DNA of 64,000 bases. Source: Pyrocephalus nanus. Its lineage: Eukaryota > Chordata > Aves > Passeriformes > Tyrannidae. Shown one piece after another: positions 36,538 to 49,504 of this stretch. Made by a program: the position numbers and the translations under genes. Where the stretch lies: the NCBI GenBank assembly GCA_038380795.1, contig CM076264.1, forward strand, positions 12,646,001 through 12,710,000, written 5' to 3'. The notes under the pieces were generated by a model, which saw nothing but the letters and a program-made list of their open reading frames with translations, was not told where the DNA came from and made no database searches. How positions within the stretch are numbered: the first letter of the stretch is position 1; each line of letters begins with the position of its first letter.

Positions 36538-39500
36538 ATGCCATTTTCATCCTTGGTGAAGCTGCTAAAAAGAATTAAACAGGTGTCAGTTAAATCTATT
36601 TTACTCTGCTTTGAAGTGAGGTGAGTGGCAGAAAGCAGTGCCTAATAGTTCATTGAGAGAACTTGTGTTCTGTTGCAATCTAAAGGGTTTCCCAAGGGGA
36701 GAAGCCATGCACTAGACACTTGTGGCATGAAGACTCCCACTCTGGATGCTCACATCCTTCACTTGTAGACATCCAGTGGAAGCAATTTATTTTAGCATTT
36801 ATATATAACTTAAAATTTCTCTGTATTGCTACTACAATATATTTAATTTATATTTTAAGGCCCGTTGTCCAAAGGTAATTCTTGCTAGCAAAACAGCCTT
36901 CATCTTGGTTAAATGTGTGGACTTTGAAAACTGTGACACTAAACCTTTCATATGTGAATGGATCTGTGTGACTTTTGAATTCATGATGAAGCATAAAACA
37001 ATATGAATTTTTTTTTGTTAATCTTCTTTTTTTAAATAAGTGTATTTAGGAGCATATAGAGAACCTGCTAGCTGTAGATAGTGAAAGTTTTAAATAAGCT
37101 AGCAACAGCAAATGATTTATGATTTATATGATTTATGATAGTTGATAGAGTTGTACAAATAAAAGATTTTGTTAACATGTCTGTAATGAACAGTAGCTAA
37201 ACAGACTTTGCATGAAATTTTTGTGTTGTTGTGTACATATTAATACAATTAGCTGATAGTCATGTTCAGTCCAGTTCCTCTCTCCATCAACATTATTAAA
37301 ATGGTTGTATATGTAGAAAAATCACTTTTAAGAAGCTGAGCTTCTTTATCCCCGCTCTTGACAATTTTACATTTCCTTGTATGTGTAGTGCTAATTTTGC
37401 AATACAATGATACTCCTCTGCAAGCAGTGTGACTTGATCATTTGTCCCTCAGATCATGAAGATGTCTTTGTCTTAATGTTGCAGCTACTGATATTTCTAT
37501 GTGGTATTTCAAGCATGCACCAAGGGCCTTGTTTAGTGGACTTTGAGTTCACTGCACATCTAAGTCACCTCCTCCAGCTTTGTGCTTCCCAATTTAGATT
37601 TCAGGATGGTTAATCAGTACAAATAGCAGGTTTTCAGAAACAGTGTATGAGACAGATATGTCACAGGGAGAGAGTTGCTTGAGAAGTTTTCCTCCTAGCT
37701 GACAAAATACTACTAGGCAAAAATAGTTAAACATGTTTAACAGAAATTAAAGACTTCAAGGTCTTGTTTTGAAGCTACAGCTCCAAAAAAAGTATCTGTA
37801 GGTGTCTTCAGGCACGTAATACAGTCCACTAGCACGTATTTAAAGCTTTGTATGAATTAGGGATGCAGTCCTGTAAATATGTGTGAAGCAAATGCATTTT
37901 GAAATTGGGGGCCTTGGTGTGCAAAGGCTTATGCTTTCTGTGTGAGCCTCTGCAGTTAATGTCAATTATTAAGGCAGACACTTTGAGCATGTGACTATAT
38001 TTTGAATTCAACCATTTCTGCTGATGAGAATTAAAACTTTGCAACTGTGCAACTTGTATGTGAACTCAGATACCACATCTAAAACTTAGCATATAACAAT
38101 CAAAGTTACATTAACTGTTAAAAAACTGGTAAAAATGGTCAGGGAAAGTTGCATTTGGAGAACAGAAGTCCCTATCAATATTCATCACAGAAAAGAGAGA
38201 TAAGGAAAAAACTTGGGATATTTTGATTAACATAAAAAAAAGGTTAATGCTGTGGGCAATTGGAGATTTGTAAAGCTGACTTAGTAATTTTGGTAGAAAT
38301 CATGTGAGAGAAAGGCTTTGTTATAATTAGGGAAATAAGCAAAGTACTGGGATAAAGGAATTTTTGGATTTTTTAAAGCACTTGAAGGAACATTTGAGGA
38401 TCTTTTTATTTGTTTTTCTAGTGTTTTGGCTTCGTATCTTGCTAATACAGTTGCATTTTTTTTAAAGATTTTGTTGGCTTCTCTTATGTTCATCACTGTG
38501 CAAGTGTTAAAATGCACAAAGAGAAATTCAGAACTCCATCTAGCCAAGTAAATGTAAAACATAAAAGAGCTCCGGTGAGATTAGTACAGTTACGCCTATA
38601 ACTATACTTTTATCAGACTTGTATCAGAGGAGCTCAATTTTCTCTGAGAAACTTGTGTTCAGCTCCTCTGCCTAATAGACAAACCCTATTTATATTAAAT
38701 TTCCAGAATATTATAAATGTAAAAACTTATTATCTGTTACTGATGATGGTGATGGAAAGTGCAACACATCTCCCCTTCAAGAACTGTTGCCTTAGGGTAT
38801 TTCCAAAAGCTATTTGTCATATGATCAGCTACATACAAACAAAGGTCAGAAATGACCTCTGATAGTCAACACTTCAACTATTCACCTTTTCTACTTTTCA
38901 AGGAGGCTGGATTTTTTCCAGAAAGTACTGAGATCTTCACTTTCAATTACAGTGGAACCTCTTTGTAGTGGAACCCCTTGATCACCTTTTATTTTAATAA
39001 ATATCACTGGAAATGCCCATAAAGATAATTTTTCAGCCTTTGCATTTTTTTTTCCTTGTTGCTGATTATCTGTTTTTTCTTTTATTTGGATTTTTTTTCG
39101 TCTCCTAAGGATATTGATTTGCAGAATGTTTTCACTCCCTTTTAAATTCAGATAACATAGTGGGGGTTTATGCTATTAGTTCTTATTCTGATTCATACTC
39201 CCTCTCTCTTCATCCTTGGTTTGTCTTTACTGATTCCCGCAGTACTTTAATGAAGTTAAATTGAAATGTAGCACTGTCAACTCTTGCAATATTTGAGATT
39301 TTAATGCCTTAGGCTAAATGTAACATTTATATGAGAAACTATGAGATTTCTTTTAATAAAATGTAGGCTTTTTGTTCATATTCCAGGGAAAAATGAAACT
39401 TGGATGCTTCAAAAATGCACAACCCTTCCAGTAAGATTATTCCCTGGTGATATGTTGGAATACTGGAATCATATGATGTGGTTCTTAGAGACTGGGGACT

Positions 39501-39970
39501 GATAGTCTTAAAAATGTCTTAAAAATATGTAAGTTAGTTGGAAACTGAAGATATGCTATCTTTCTGAATGCTTTTAAAGACATGGATATAGCTTGTGTTG
39601 TAGCTATGTCTATATTTCTCCAGTAACCTGAATTGGCCTTGGAAAAGTCAAGCTATTTGTGCATTTAAAAAGTGAGGATGAAATTCATCTAAAATATTCA
39701 AGTGCAGTGTCTGTCTTTGGGGGATCTCCAGTTGTTTAGTTTCACTTTGAAATACTGATGGATGAAATGCTTTTATTCTGCCACATGTCAGTCTGTGCTT
39801 GTTGAAAAGGAGTGGACCTAATTTATGACCTTAATGCTTCCTTGTGTCAGGTGACCTGTGAATATATCACATGAAATATTTTGTATCTGCTGTATTTTTT
39901 GAGTTGCTGATGGAAAAACTATCCCTTTCCCATGCCACCATACATCTTTTAAATTGAACTCTTTTGAACT
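36538..39970. other. Unique AT-rich non-coding sequence
   Basis: No gene was recognised. Features are short: a GATTTAT repeat near 37114-37140, and at 38843-38858 an AGGTCA/TGACCT inverted repeat with 4-bp spacing. The GTGGAACC octamer occurs twice near 38952-38975. Frames are under 95 codons without known motifs. Confidence 0.5.
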
Positions 39971-40050
39971 CCATACATACATACATTATTCTAAACTACA
40001 TACACATTCACAAATATACAGGTACAAATACGGATACAATTATAGCCTGT
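39971..40050 (-). mobile_element. Sequence downstream of the integrase, no env
   Basis: After the integrase stop the minus strand turns into AT-rich, ATAC/GTAT-rich sequence with no open frame. If it belongs to the element, an envelope gene does not follow pol, as in ERV-L-like lineages. The outer boundary is uncertain, and no LTR was identified at this end. The (ATAC)n run at 39972-39985 is simple repeat. Confidence 0.35.
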
Positions 40051-41117
40051 TTACCCTAAGATAATATCTCCTTGGGGTATGCACCGGGTTTCTCCATCTT
40101 CTTGCATCACCCACCGTGTGCAACCAGGTCCTTGGGCAAAAACAATTCCAAGAACGGATTTGCCTTTGCTCGAGGCGGGGTTAACCCAAACTGTTTTACC
40201 TAACATACCTCTCATGTGAACCACTGGGACCTTGTCCCCGTCTACAGTGTGAAGGGACTCTGATTGGGCAGGGCCGGCTCGATTGATGGAGCCTCTAGTG
40301 TTGACTAACCATGTAGCCTTTGCTAGGTGTTGATCCCAGTGTTTGAAAGTCCCTCCACCTAATGCTTTCAGGGTAGTCTTCAACAGTCCATTGCACTGTT
40401 CAACCTTCCCGGCAGCTGCTGCATAGTATGGTATGTGATAGACCCACTCAATGCCATGCTCTTCCGCCCAGGTGGTAACTAAACTATTCTTGAAGTATGT
40501 CCCATTATCTGACTCAATCCACTCTGGGGTGCCGTGCCGCCACAGGACCTGTTTTTCGAGGCCCAGGATGGTATTTCTGGTAGTGGCGTGGGGCACCGGA
40601 TGCGTCTCCAGCCATCCAGTGGTGGCTTCCACCATGGTGAGCACATAGCAGTCTGTGGCAGTGTGATATAATCGACCTGCCAAGCCTTCCCATACCTGTA
40701 TTTATTCCACCGTCCACCATACCACAGGGGTTTCAGTCTCTTAGCCTGTTTAATGGCAGCGCATGTCTCACAGTCATGGATAACCTGAGAGATAGCATCC
40801 ATGGTTAGATCCACCCCTCGGTCTCGTGACCATCTGTAGGTGGCATCTCTGCCCTGATGGCCGGCGGCATCATGGGCCCATCATGCTAGGAACAGTTCGC
40901 CTTTGTGCTGCCAGTCTAGGTCCACCTGTGACACCTCAACTTGTGCAGCTCGGTCTGCCCGTAATTTCCGGAGGTTGTCATACGATAAGGACTCAGTGAT
41001 GATTTCTGGCTCTGGGTTGGCTGCCTGTGAGGGTCCTGCCTCCCCATCATCATCAACCGGGCAGCAGTATGTATGGTGCACTGAGCAGATGACAGTTTTG
41101 TTGGTTCTGGCCCGTCA
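40051..41117 (-). pseudogene. Endogenous retrovirus pol: integrase fragment, decayed
   Basis: This encodes the integrase end of a retroviral Pol polyprotein, the enzyme that joins viral DNA to host chromosomes. The minus strand reads through a linker and a zinc-binding HHCC module (H, H, then HDCETC) at about 40870-40770. The catalytic core follows: first Asp in WQVDY (codon 40671-40673), second Asp in ESDNG (40507-40509) and Glu in GKVEQ (40399-40401), giving D,D(35)E spacing. The C-terminal domain (about 40250-40060, with GKTVWV) ends at a stop at 40051-40053. It is broken by an in-frame TGA at 40881-40883, another upstream at 41115-41117, and a frameshift between about 40671 and 40640. The longest intact piece is 210 codons (40051-40683). 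Reverse transcriptase, RNase H, gag and LTRs were not found. The family looks like the env-less ERV-L-type elements of birds, but this is recalled similarity, not a search. Confidence 0.93.
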
Positions 41118-41120
41118 TTG

Positions 41121-43667
41121 CTGCATGAAAGGAGAGAAGAATGGGAGGATTTTCTTGATTTATAAGCTGTTAGGAATTAAATGGAGCACAAAAGAGAGAG
41201 CAGGGTGGAATTAATTACTCTGTGTATCATGGGGTTTTTCTTGGTTGAACATCAGAACCAGGTGACATAATGACCTAAGATCATATCCAAATGTTCCTGT
41301 TCCTGTATTTTCAAAGCAATGTTTTCTCTGAACCTGAGTGGTTACTGTTATTTGTGCTTTTTCACCATTTGACTTCACTGCTTCATGCCTAGTTCAAGTA
41401 CTGTATATGTAATTTACCACCAAGAATTCAGAGATGGTTTTTAAAAATTGGCTCCTATTCTTACACAGGAACATAAAGAGCAAGTAAAAAAGGAAATTAC
41501 ATTTTAATGCTGTTTTTCTTGAAACAAAAAATCCTCTCTGAGCTGTTCTGAAAATGATCTGCATGGCTTAATTGTGAATCATAATGCTACTTAAATGCCT
41601 GCATTAATTTTATGTTAGATTTCAGTCATCAGCATGTAGATAGATGGTTTTGTGGCATTATGAATGTTTGATTTGCTGTTGTACTTAAAATTAATTTTTT
41701 TATCTGTCAAGCTATGCAAAGACAATCTGGTAGATCTCTTCCATGGCAGAACAATGTCAAAAAATACCCACATGGTTGTACAAAGAGCGCTGATCCACAA
41801 ACCCTTTCATAAACACAGCATTTTGAAGGTAGTATATATTCTTCAGTCTAAGAAACCTGTAGTGCAATTCTCTTCTTTTGGGGATTTGCAAAAATGAAGA
41901 CAAGGATATCTGCTTGGGTTTGGCTTTGCTAGGTAGCTGTGGCAGTTAGTTGAGGTTACATGTGTAGCCATCAACACACATGTGAAGCAATATTGTCAAA
42001 ACAGAAGTATTCAAAAGCCTTGAGTGAAACCTTCAGACTTTTGAAGCTCTTTTATTTTCATTTTGTGAACTTGCAGGCTACCTTTGGATATCATTGTGAA
42101 TGTTTTCTCTGAAAATCAAAAGGACATAATAAAAAACTCAAATAGGCTCCAGGAAACAGATCAGCTAGTAGGAAAATTACAGCAAAGGTTTTGGTGTCAA
42201 CAGTGGTGGGATAAATTTTACAGCAAATATCATTGGAAATAATGTTGTTTTGCATGGATCAACTGCCCATCACCCTTACCAGGCAGAAACTGCCTTGGGA
42301 AGTAATTCTTACTTCAAAAAGAAATAATAGTCAAGATCTCCCCCCAGAAGCCTATCAAGGGTTAAAATTATAAAATGAAATATAGGTCTTTAAGCTAAAT
42401 TGCAAACAAAGTCAATAGAGCCATACTGTTTATCTAGAGCAGCAAGAAATGGGGTGATGTAGTGAAACAGCTTTATGACGCATTGTATTGTATCTTGAGG
42501 GTTGGCTGTTGGAATAAAAATTTGCTCACAGTCAATTTTGATGGACATTGCCCTGAATCTTTTTCCACCTGATAATTGGTAGACTTGACTAGTTGACTCA
42601 AGAGTTTGTTCATCTGAATGGGCTGGACAACAGGTAGTCCATACCAACTAATCAATGAAGCAGAACTTAGTGGGGTTACGGAAACACTACAGGCAAAGAA
42701 AATCTAGGTGTGCCTCTATTTTTATAATTCTGAGGATATCAGAATTACCTCAACTCTCATCAGTTCTTTGGGGTTTTTTTTTTGTAAATTAATGAAAGAA
42801 AAATTAGAACTTGGCTCAAATTTTGAATGGTCTCAGGAACATGTTCTTTTTTACACCGGATTCTGGTGATGCTGATGACATAAAGCCACACATTCCTCTC
42901 CTTTTCTTTCTTTCTCAAATTTGTTTTGCATTTGCGACAAATATTTCATACTGTTCCGTGTAACTGCAATACTCTTATCAGAGCTAGTATGTTAAAATTT
43001 TTCTTAAGAGTTGACGTAGTATAGAGGACCAGACCCTCTTCTTCATGGCTCCAAAGTTTCAGTAACTGGGAGAACTGCAAAGAAGAGAACTATAATGAAG
43101 TTAGGCTTTAGTGGCTTTGAAAATTATAGTTAAGTCATCATATCCAAGATTTCAGAGTAAATGTGTTGTCAAGTGCATTTGAGTTCCTAATCCTTGTACA
43201 AGTACTATTATGTTTTTCTTACCACTGAAAGACTACTTTTGGACTAAGGATTAATTTTTACACAGCTGGTAAGAGATCAGAATAGATCAAAGTAGACTTT
43301 TGAGCTGGTTCGAGCTAGAATTGCTTGGGTGTTTTCAAAGAAGCAATGTTGAATTGTGGCAGGAGAGAACGTGATCCACTGCTGAAGGTCAATGCTCCTT
43401 TAACTAACAGGGTGAAGGCAATATGGGCATTTTTAAAACAACAAAAAATATTATGCATAAAATATCATGCGTAAAATGACTTTCTAGAGACCCTAGGGCT
43501 CATAAATAGTAGTCCATCATACATTACAATGATTATTATTGCTTTTTAAATGTAAAAGAGAGAACAACATTTAGTATATTCTAAATCTTTTGTCAGGATT
43601 TGACTGTCATCACCAAAGTCCACACTGGAATGGAAGTGGTTATCCCTAAAATAAATTTGACCTCTGT
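41121..43667. other. Unique non-coding sequence
   Basis: No further pol homology was recognised upstream of the integrase fragment, and no other gene or repeat was seen. The two overlapping minus-strand frames near 42390-42655 have no known motif. Confidence 0.5.
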
Positions 43668-44064
43668 TGTTGTTTTGCCCACTAGCCAGCCCCTGGGGCT
43701 GAGGATGGTTTTGCCCAGGTGGATTTCTGGACAAAAAGCCAATCAAAACTCTCAGTAACACCTTTGCTAATTACATATTTAAGAAAACAGAAGAGAATTT
43801 TGGTGGCGCAGTTGAAATTAGTAGCAGTAGCCATGTAGGAACAGTGGCAGGCCCCAGGTGGGGGCCAGGCCTCCCTCCTCCCCCGGCCCTGCGCCGGGGG
43901 CAGGTGTGGCACTGAAGCCCCCCTTCTCTCATGTAAAAGGGTAAAGGAAAAAAGCTTTAAAGGACTGACTGCTTGGACAAAAAAACGCTGCAGAAGAAAT
44001 TCCGGCAGAGAGATAAAAAAGTGTTCAAGGCCAAAGCTGGCAACTGAACGAGAGAGGAGAGAAG
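43668..44064 (+). mobile_element. Truncated LTR-like sequence, copy 1
   Basis: This is homologous to the first part of the 59.3-kb LTR. Shared landmarks in the same order are a GGGGCTG near the start, AATTACATATTTAAGAAAA (TATA-like), TAGCCATGTAGGA, GGCAGGCCCCA, TGTGGCACTGAAG, CCCCCTTCTCTC, AATTCCGGCAGAGAGATAA and a GAGAGAAG end. The likely 5' end is a TGTTG motif near 43668. Homology stops at about 44064, so the 3' part (R/U5) is missing. The GC-rich stretch at 43850-43905 is internal to the element. Confidence 0.8.
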
Positions 44065-47030
44065 AAAAAATTTACTAAGCAGATAAAGCAATAGCCCTTG
44101 AAGTAGGCCTAATGCTATTTCACAGGAGCTGTGTTCATTGAGCAGCCTGACCTTTTCCAGGAATGCCTCATACAGAATTTGGTGTCATTAAGCCTCAGTT
44201 TTTTGTTACCCATCCTGCTGGGTTACAAAGCCCAGTTGAAGCTTATCCTGATCTTGTGATGTGAGCTGCCTCTGTTTCACCGCTGTTTCTTCCTGCTCTA
44301 GATAAATGCTGCTTCTTTTTTAACTTTGTCTGCAGTTCAAGCACTGGATTAAGATAAATGTCATTTTTCCAATGAACACATGCAGAATCTTTCTGCAGAT
44401 TTCAGCAGAACTCTGGTTTTGATCTCATTCAGAGATCTGGAGGGAGGAAGAAGAAGCTTTTTTATTTCAGCCATCAGGATTACCAGTATTTTGCCTCATA
44501 ACGTGCTTGTAATAAAAACAGATTCCAGCTTCAAGTTATTCTTATTGCTATGCTTTACTGACAAAACTGTTGTATCTCCTCTGCATCCATGGTCTCTGTT
44601 TCTTTTCAGTGTTTGGTAATCTCTAAATGAATTGCTTTTCAGTTTCATCTTTTTCTGGTGTGGTGTTAGAAACTGTCTCTGAAAAGGTTTGGTGGATGTT
44701 CCCAAAAAAAAATGCTTGAAGTAATACTGTGTGTAATGCTCAGATAAGCACCAGCATGAATTCTGTGCTAGATCTGCAGGCTTGTTTTGTGTCTAGGGCA
44801 GCTCAAGGTGAAAATTAAACATGATGTTAAAAACTTGAAAGAAGGTTAAATTATGTCTTCAACACAATATCCTAAATATTCACCTTTGAAAGAAAAAATC
44901 AGCTCCAAGAGATAGAGCAAATTCAGACTAGCAAGTCTGTGTCTTGAAAAGCTTGGTTGTGATGAGACCGTTTGGTAGCCATGCTGAAAATGAAACAGAT
45001 TTCCTTGCCTAGGATGCTTCTTTATTCAATCAGTAAATCCAGACCAGAAGCCAGTTGCTATTTCAGTTAGTTCATGGGGTGCTATGTCTCTGGCTGGGAA
45101 GAAAGAGAAAATAGACAGTAAAAAAGCAGTGTACCTCAGTTCTGCAGGATTTATTTTGCTGATTTCCTCCCCCCACCCCCCATAAGGCACTTTCTTTTGA
45201 CACTTCAAATTTATGTTGTTATTTATTTTCAGTCCTTATGTTCTAGTGCAAAGCTTCAACTTGGAGTTGAGAGTTATCTGAGGGAGAGAGTGTTGTGAAT
45301 GCCTTCTGTTTGTCTGTGAAAGGAAAGTCTCTGTCCTCTAGAAATTCTGTGTTGTAGCAATGAGCTGCAGTTTGGAAAGGCTGCATATCACTGGTCCGAA
45401 GGACAAGCATGTGTAAAGATAACTAGCAGGCTCAGCAGATAGACAGAGGCAGAACAGGGATACATGTGGCAAGATAAAGGCAGAATGGGTTTTAAACAAA
45501 ATAAGATTTGTATTTAACTGTGTCATTATGTTGGATTGTTACGTCAATGCACTCAATGGTACATGAAGAGGTTTGTGATGTTGAATATACCTAAACCCAT
45601 GGAGAGCTCTTTCAAGTTGATTTCATCTCCATCTGATATTGTTTACAGTAGCTTTAATGAATATATGACTAACCATAAACCCTAAAATGTTAATTTATAT
45701 TCGTGATGATTTGTATTAGAGTATCTCCTGGCACGTTTCATGGTTGTACATTAATAAAACTTTATGCTTTTATTACCATGAATGAAAATAAAAAATGGTG
45801 TCAAGAGAGATTTAAGCCAGTATTCCATCTTCAGTACTGAGTAATACTGCAGATGGATAACGTGAAATTCATGTAAATAATTGCTTTGTTCCTATAGTAA
45901 AAAGAAGTATTTGGGCTCAAAGCTTCTCCTAGACTAGTAAGTCATCAGAATGAAAAAGATTTTCATTGTGGGTTTGGTATTATGAGTTTATGTTAAATAT
46001 TTCTCTTTAGTAAGTGATGTAAGCATTTTCTTTCAGTCACAGTGAGGTCCAAATACATCTGCCTCTTTATCACAAAGAACAGATGCTGCCATTAAATGGC
46101 TCAAATTTACCATCAGAAAATGGTGTTGCTCTGATATTGCACCTCTTTTTTGACACTTAGTTGTTATAGTTAGATTTTTTTCATGCTAAATAGCAGCCTT
46201 TTAGTGATGGCTTCCCCTTTACACATATAACAGGAGGAGAAGGGGAAACTGCACAATGCTGGAGTTTACTGTAATTTTTTTTTTGGTAAGATATAAATTG
46301 AAGGAAATTTGTGGAATGCAAAGCTATTTCCTCAGGATACAGAGCTTGGCCTCTTTGTGCGTGTGGTATTTTGTGCTGTTTTCACTGCTATAGAATTTTA
46401 CGGCTTAATTCTCTGTCACAATGGATTATCAGCATTCCATATTTGCATTGACTCATCAGTCTTGTATTTTTTTTAAATGGAATATGTAGTAAATTGTAAC
46501 TGGCTTTTGGGAATTAAAATTAAGCCACTGAATGAATTGATTTATCCCTTGCACATGATAAACACGTTTGTTTGCAAAGTACCATGCTTGCTATTGAAAC
46601 GTAATGTAACTGCAGGACTAAAAATAAGGAGAAGAGAAAGGGAAGCTGTTGTGGAGCAAAGACAAATGACAGCAACTTTGATACAATTGTTCTTGGAGTC
46701 CAGGTTTTGCTGCAATTTTTTTGCAGGAGACTTTCACATACTCTGTGAGGGTTTGTTAAACATTCAATAAGACTAGTTGACAAGTGTGCTATGCTTGCAG
46801 AATGGGTGGTCTAGAAACATGGAGGACAATGTAAAGGGTGTTTGCATAAGAGGGCAGAAAAAGCCTACTTCTAATATGATATTAAGCCTTTGTCATTGAA
46901 GTTGTTTGGTAGGACAAGCCAGTGCCACGGGAAATATCTGCCAAAGGAACTAGTGCAATTAGTTACCAGCATTTGAAATATTCATTCAAATGATTACTTC
47001 AATCTGTTAATAAAGTTTAAAGTAGAAAAA
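44065..47030. other. Unique non-coding sequence
   Basis: No gene or repeat was recognised beyond short T-rich tracts. The frame at 46477-46770 (97 codons) and its antisense partner have no recognisable motif. Confidence 0.5.
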
Positions 47031-47531
47031 TCACAGAATCACAGAACATGCTGAATTGAGAGGCACCCACAAGGGTCATCGAGTACAACCCTGCACAGGA
47101 TCATCCCCAAGAGTCACACCTTGTGCCTGAGGGTATTGTCCAATCCATCTTGAACTCTGTCAGGCTTGGTGCTGTGATCACTTCCCTAGGGACCCTGTTC
47201 CAGTGGCTAACCACTCTCTGGGTGAAAAACGTTTTCCTGATATCCAACCTAACCCTCCCCTGACACAACTTCAGCCCATTCTCTCATGTCCTGTCACTGC
47301 TCCCCACAGAGCAGAGATCAGTGCCTGCCCCTCCTCTTCCCCTCAAGAGGAAGTTGTAACTGAAGTAAGGTCTCCCCTCAGTCTCCTGTTTTCCAGGCTG
47401 AACAGACCAAGTGACCTCAGCAGCTCCTCACACGGCTTCCTCTCATGCCCTTCACTATCTTTGTTGCCCTCCTTTGGAAACTCTCTAATGGCTTAATATC
47501 TTTCTTATATTGTGGTGCCCAAAACTGCACA
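47031..47531 (-). mobile_element. CR1 LINE, reverse orientation, 3' end
   Basis: About 500 bp. It begins (element 3' end) with the octamer-type repeat TCACAGAATCACAGAA. It continues through CR1 landmarks such as CAAGGGTCATCGAGT, CTTGGTGCTGTGATCAC, TTCCAGTGGCTAACCAC and CTCCCCTCAGTCTCCT, ending near GTGGTGCCCAAAACTGCACA. Terminal repeat and body differ from the 49-kb copy, so the two belong to different CR1 subfamilies. Overlapping frames such as 47203-47496 are antisense artefacts. Confidence 0.94.
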
Positions 47532-49067
47532 TATACGTGTCTGATACTCTTGGTAGTTCAAAACTGGCAAAACCTTTGCCTTCAGCTAAGTTGTCTGGAA
47601 GATGGGAAATGGTAAGGACACCATGGTTGCATGCAGGAAGGAGGAACAAGCAACCCAACTTGTGGCTTTCTGAATTTATTGTTGCTGGAATATGATCGGG
47701 GAGGAGAAAAGCTACAGCTACAGAGAGAACCAGGCACATGCTGGTCCTTAACAGCAAGTTTTCCTGGTCACTTTTGTAGAAACAATCTGCTATAAGTCTG
47801 TGACATTGTGTGTATTCACTAGTTTGTCAGAGGCCTGTGAGCACTAAGGCTTTATTGTTGCAGCTGTTCTTATTTTCCCTTTGTCTAGAAGGCATCAAGG
47901 CTGTTCCATCAAATAATCTTGGTGATTTTACTCTCTCAGCTTTCCATTTTCCCTCTCTCATCTTGTGCTTGGGGAGGGGTGTTAGGAGTGGCAATGTGAG
48001 GTGATGCTCCAAGAGTAGTGCAGAGGGGAGGAGATAGTGGTAGCAGTCTGCTGTGTGTTCCATTATTCCAGGGCAAGGTCCAATCACACATGAGTGTCAT
48101 TGCATCTCATGGCCATGACTGACTGAAATCTCTTGATTTTACTGACAGTTTTCTTATTCCTGTTGTAAATCTAGGGAGCTGTGTTTCCTTTAAGCCTTGT
48201 TTTTTAACCTTACAAAATTTAATTTAGATGAAATAGTCCTGTTGGTATTTAATGAAGAATGACTGTTTTTCCCAGTTCTGCTCAAATGCTGATCAGTGAT
48301 ACAGACATTTGGTTTGGGTTAGTACTGGACAACAGCTGTTTATGCCTCTCTTCATCTCAAGACTTGGGGTTTGCTGGGTATCAGTTTTGGGTTTGCTTGT
48401 CACTTTTTTGTCACTTCGCATACCCACCATGCCCTTTTCCCCCCCATGAAGTGTGTTTTCTTTTCATATGATGACTTTTGAAAACTGCCATTGCCTTTTC
48501 AATGAGATATCAGTTCTGGGCAGGGAGTAGCATGGACATGCAGCTGTAGAAAAGCCTTTTTAAAGGCACATTTTTTTAGTGTCGAATGCTTATCCTCTTT
48601 TTGAAAGGCTTATGAGTGGTGCCTTACCTAAACAGATTTTGTTTATTTACCTCTTCTTATGAGCCTCTGAAGTACAAGCAGGTGGTGTGGGGGGAAATAA
48701 AGTGACATTATTTTCTTTCTGATTATTATCAGAAAATGACCCTGGAGTTCTGTCTTTATTTGCATAAACTGTGTCAGAGCTTAAGCTTGTAGAACATGTT
48801 TGCACAAGATTTGGAAGTGATGATTTGAAATGTTACTTGTTTTGACAAATACATTATGTCAGGTAAAAGGAAATTGTTTTGCTCATTTTTTTTCTCTACA
48901 ATAGCTCCATAATTTTCAGTGTCATATACTTTTGTAAGTCCAAAATTTCTTCTTAGCCAGTCACTTAAAGGATTTTATGTTGTTGTTTGAGTAAAGGAAG
49001 AACTATACTGTCAAGAATTTGTAACATTACAGGAGAATCTTATTAAGTTACCTTGGCAACTTGGTCT
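47532..49067. other. Unique non-coding sequence
   Basis: No gene or repeat was recognised. Short overlapping frames near 47.5-48.1 kb on both strands show no family motif. Confidence 0.5.
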
Positions 49068-49504
49068 TCATAGAATCATGGAATGGTTTGTGTGGGAAGG
49101 GACCTTAAAGATCATCTATTTTCAACCTCCCTTCCATGGGGATGGTTAGGGGTAGGTGTCCCATGGACAGGGACACTGACTGCTAGACCAGGTTGCTCAG
49201 GGCCCCATCTAACCTGGCCTTGGACACTGCCAGGGATGGGGCACCCACAACTTCTTTGGGCAACCTGTTTCCAGTGCCCCACCACCTTCATAGTAAATAA
49301 TTTCTTCCTGATATTTAAACTTACCTTCTTCAGTTCAAGGCCATTCCTCCTTGTCCTATCACTACACACTCTTGTCAAAAGCCCATCTCCAACTCTCTTG
49401 TAACCCCTTTAGGTACTGGAAGGTGCTCTAAGGTCTCTCTGGAGCCTTCTCTTCTCCAGACTAGACAGCCTCAACTCTCTCAGCCTTTCTTCACAGGAGA
49501 GGTG
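49068..49504 (-). mobile_element. CR1 LINE, reverse orientation, 3' end
   Basis: About 437 bp in reverse orientation, starting with TCATAGAATCATGGAATGG and the AAGGGACCTTAAAGATCATC segment of the CR1 3' UTR. It runs into the antisense of the ORF2 C-terminus. The minus-strand frame at 49112-49378 covers part of it. It ends near CTTCACAGGAGAGGT. Confidence 0.95.

Noticed and set aside
38843..38858. Estrogen response element
   Set aside because: AGGTCA and TGACCT are spaced by 4 bp, not the 3 bp of a functional element.
47203..47496. 97-codon plus-strand frame
   Set aside because: It is antisense to a CR1 copy.
49083..49403. 106-codon plus-strand frame
   Set aside because: It is antisense to a CR1 ORF2 end.
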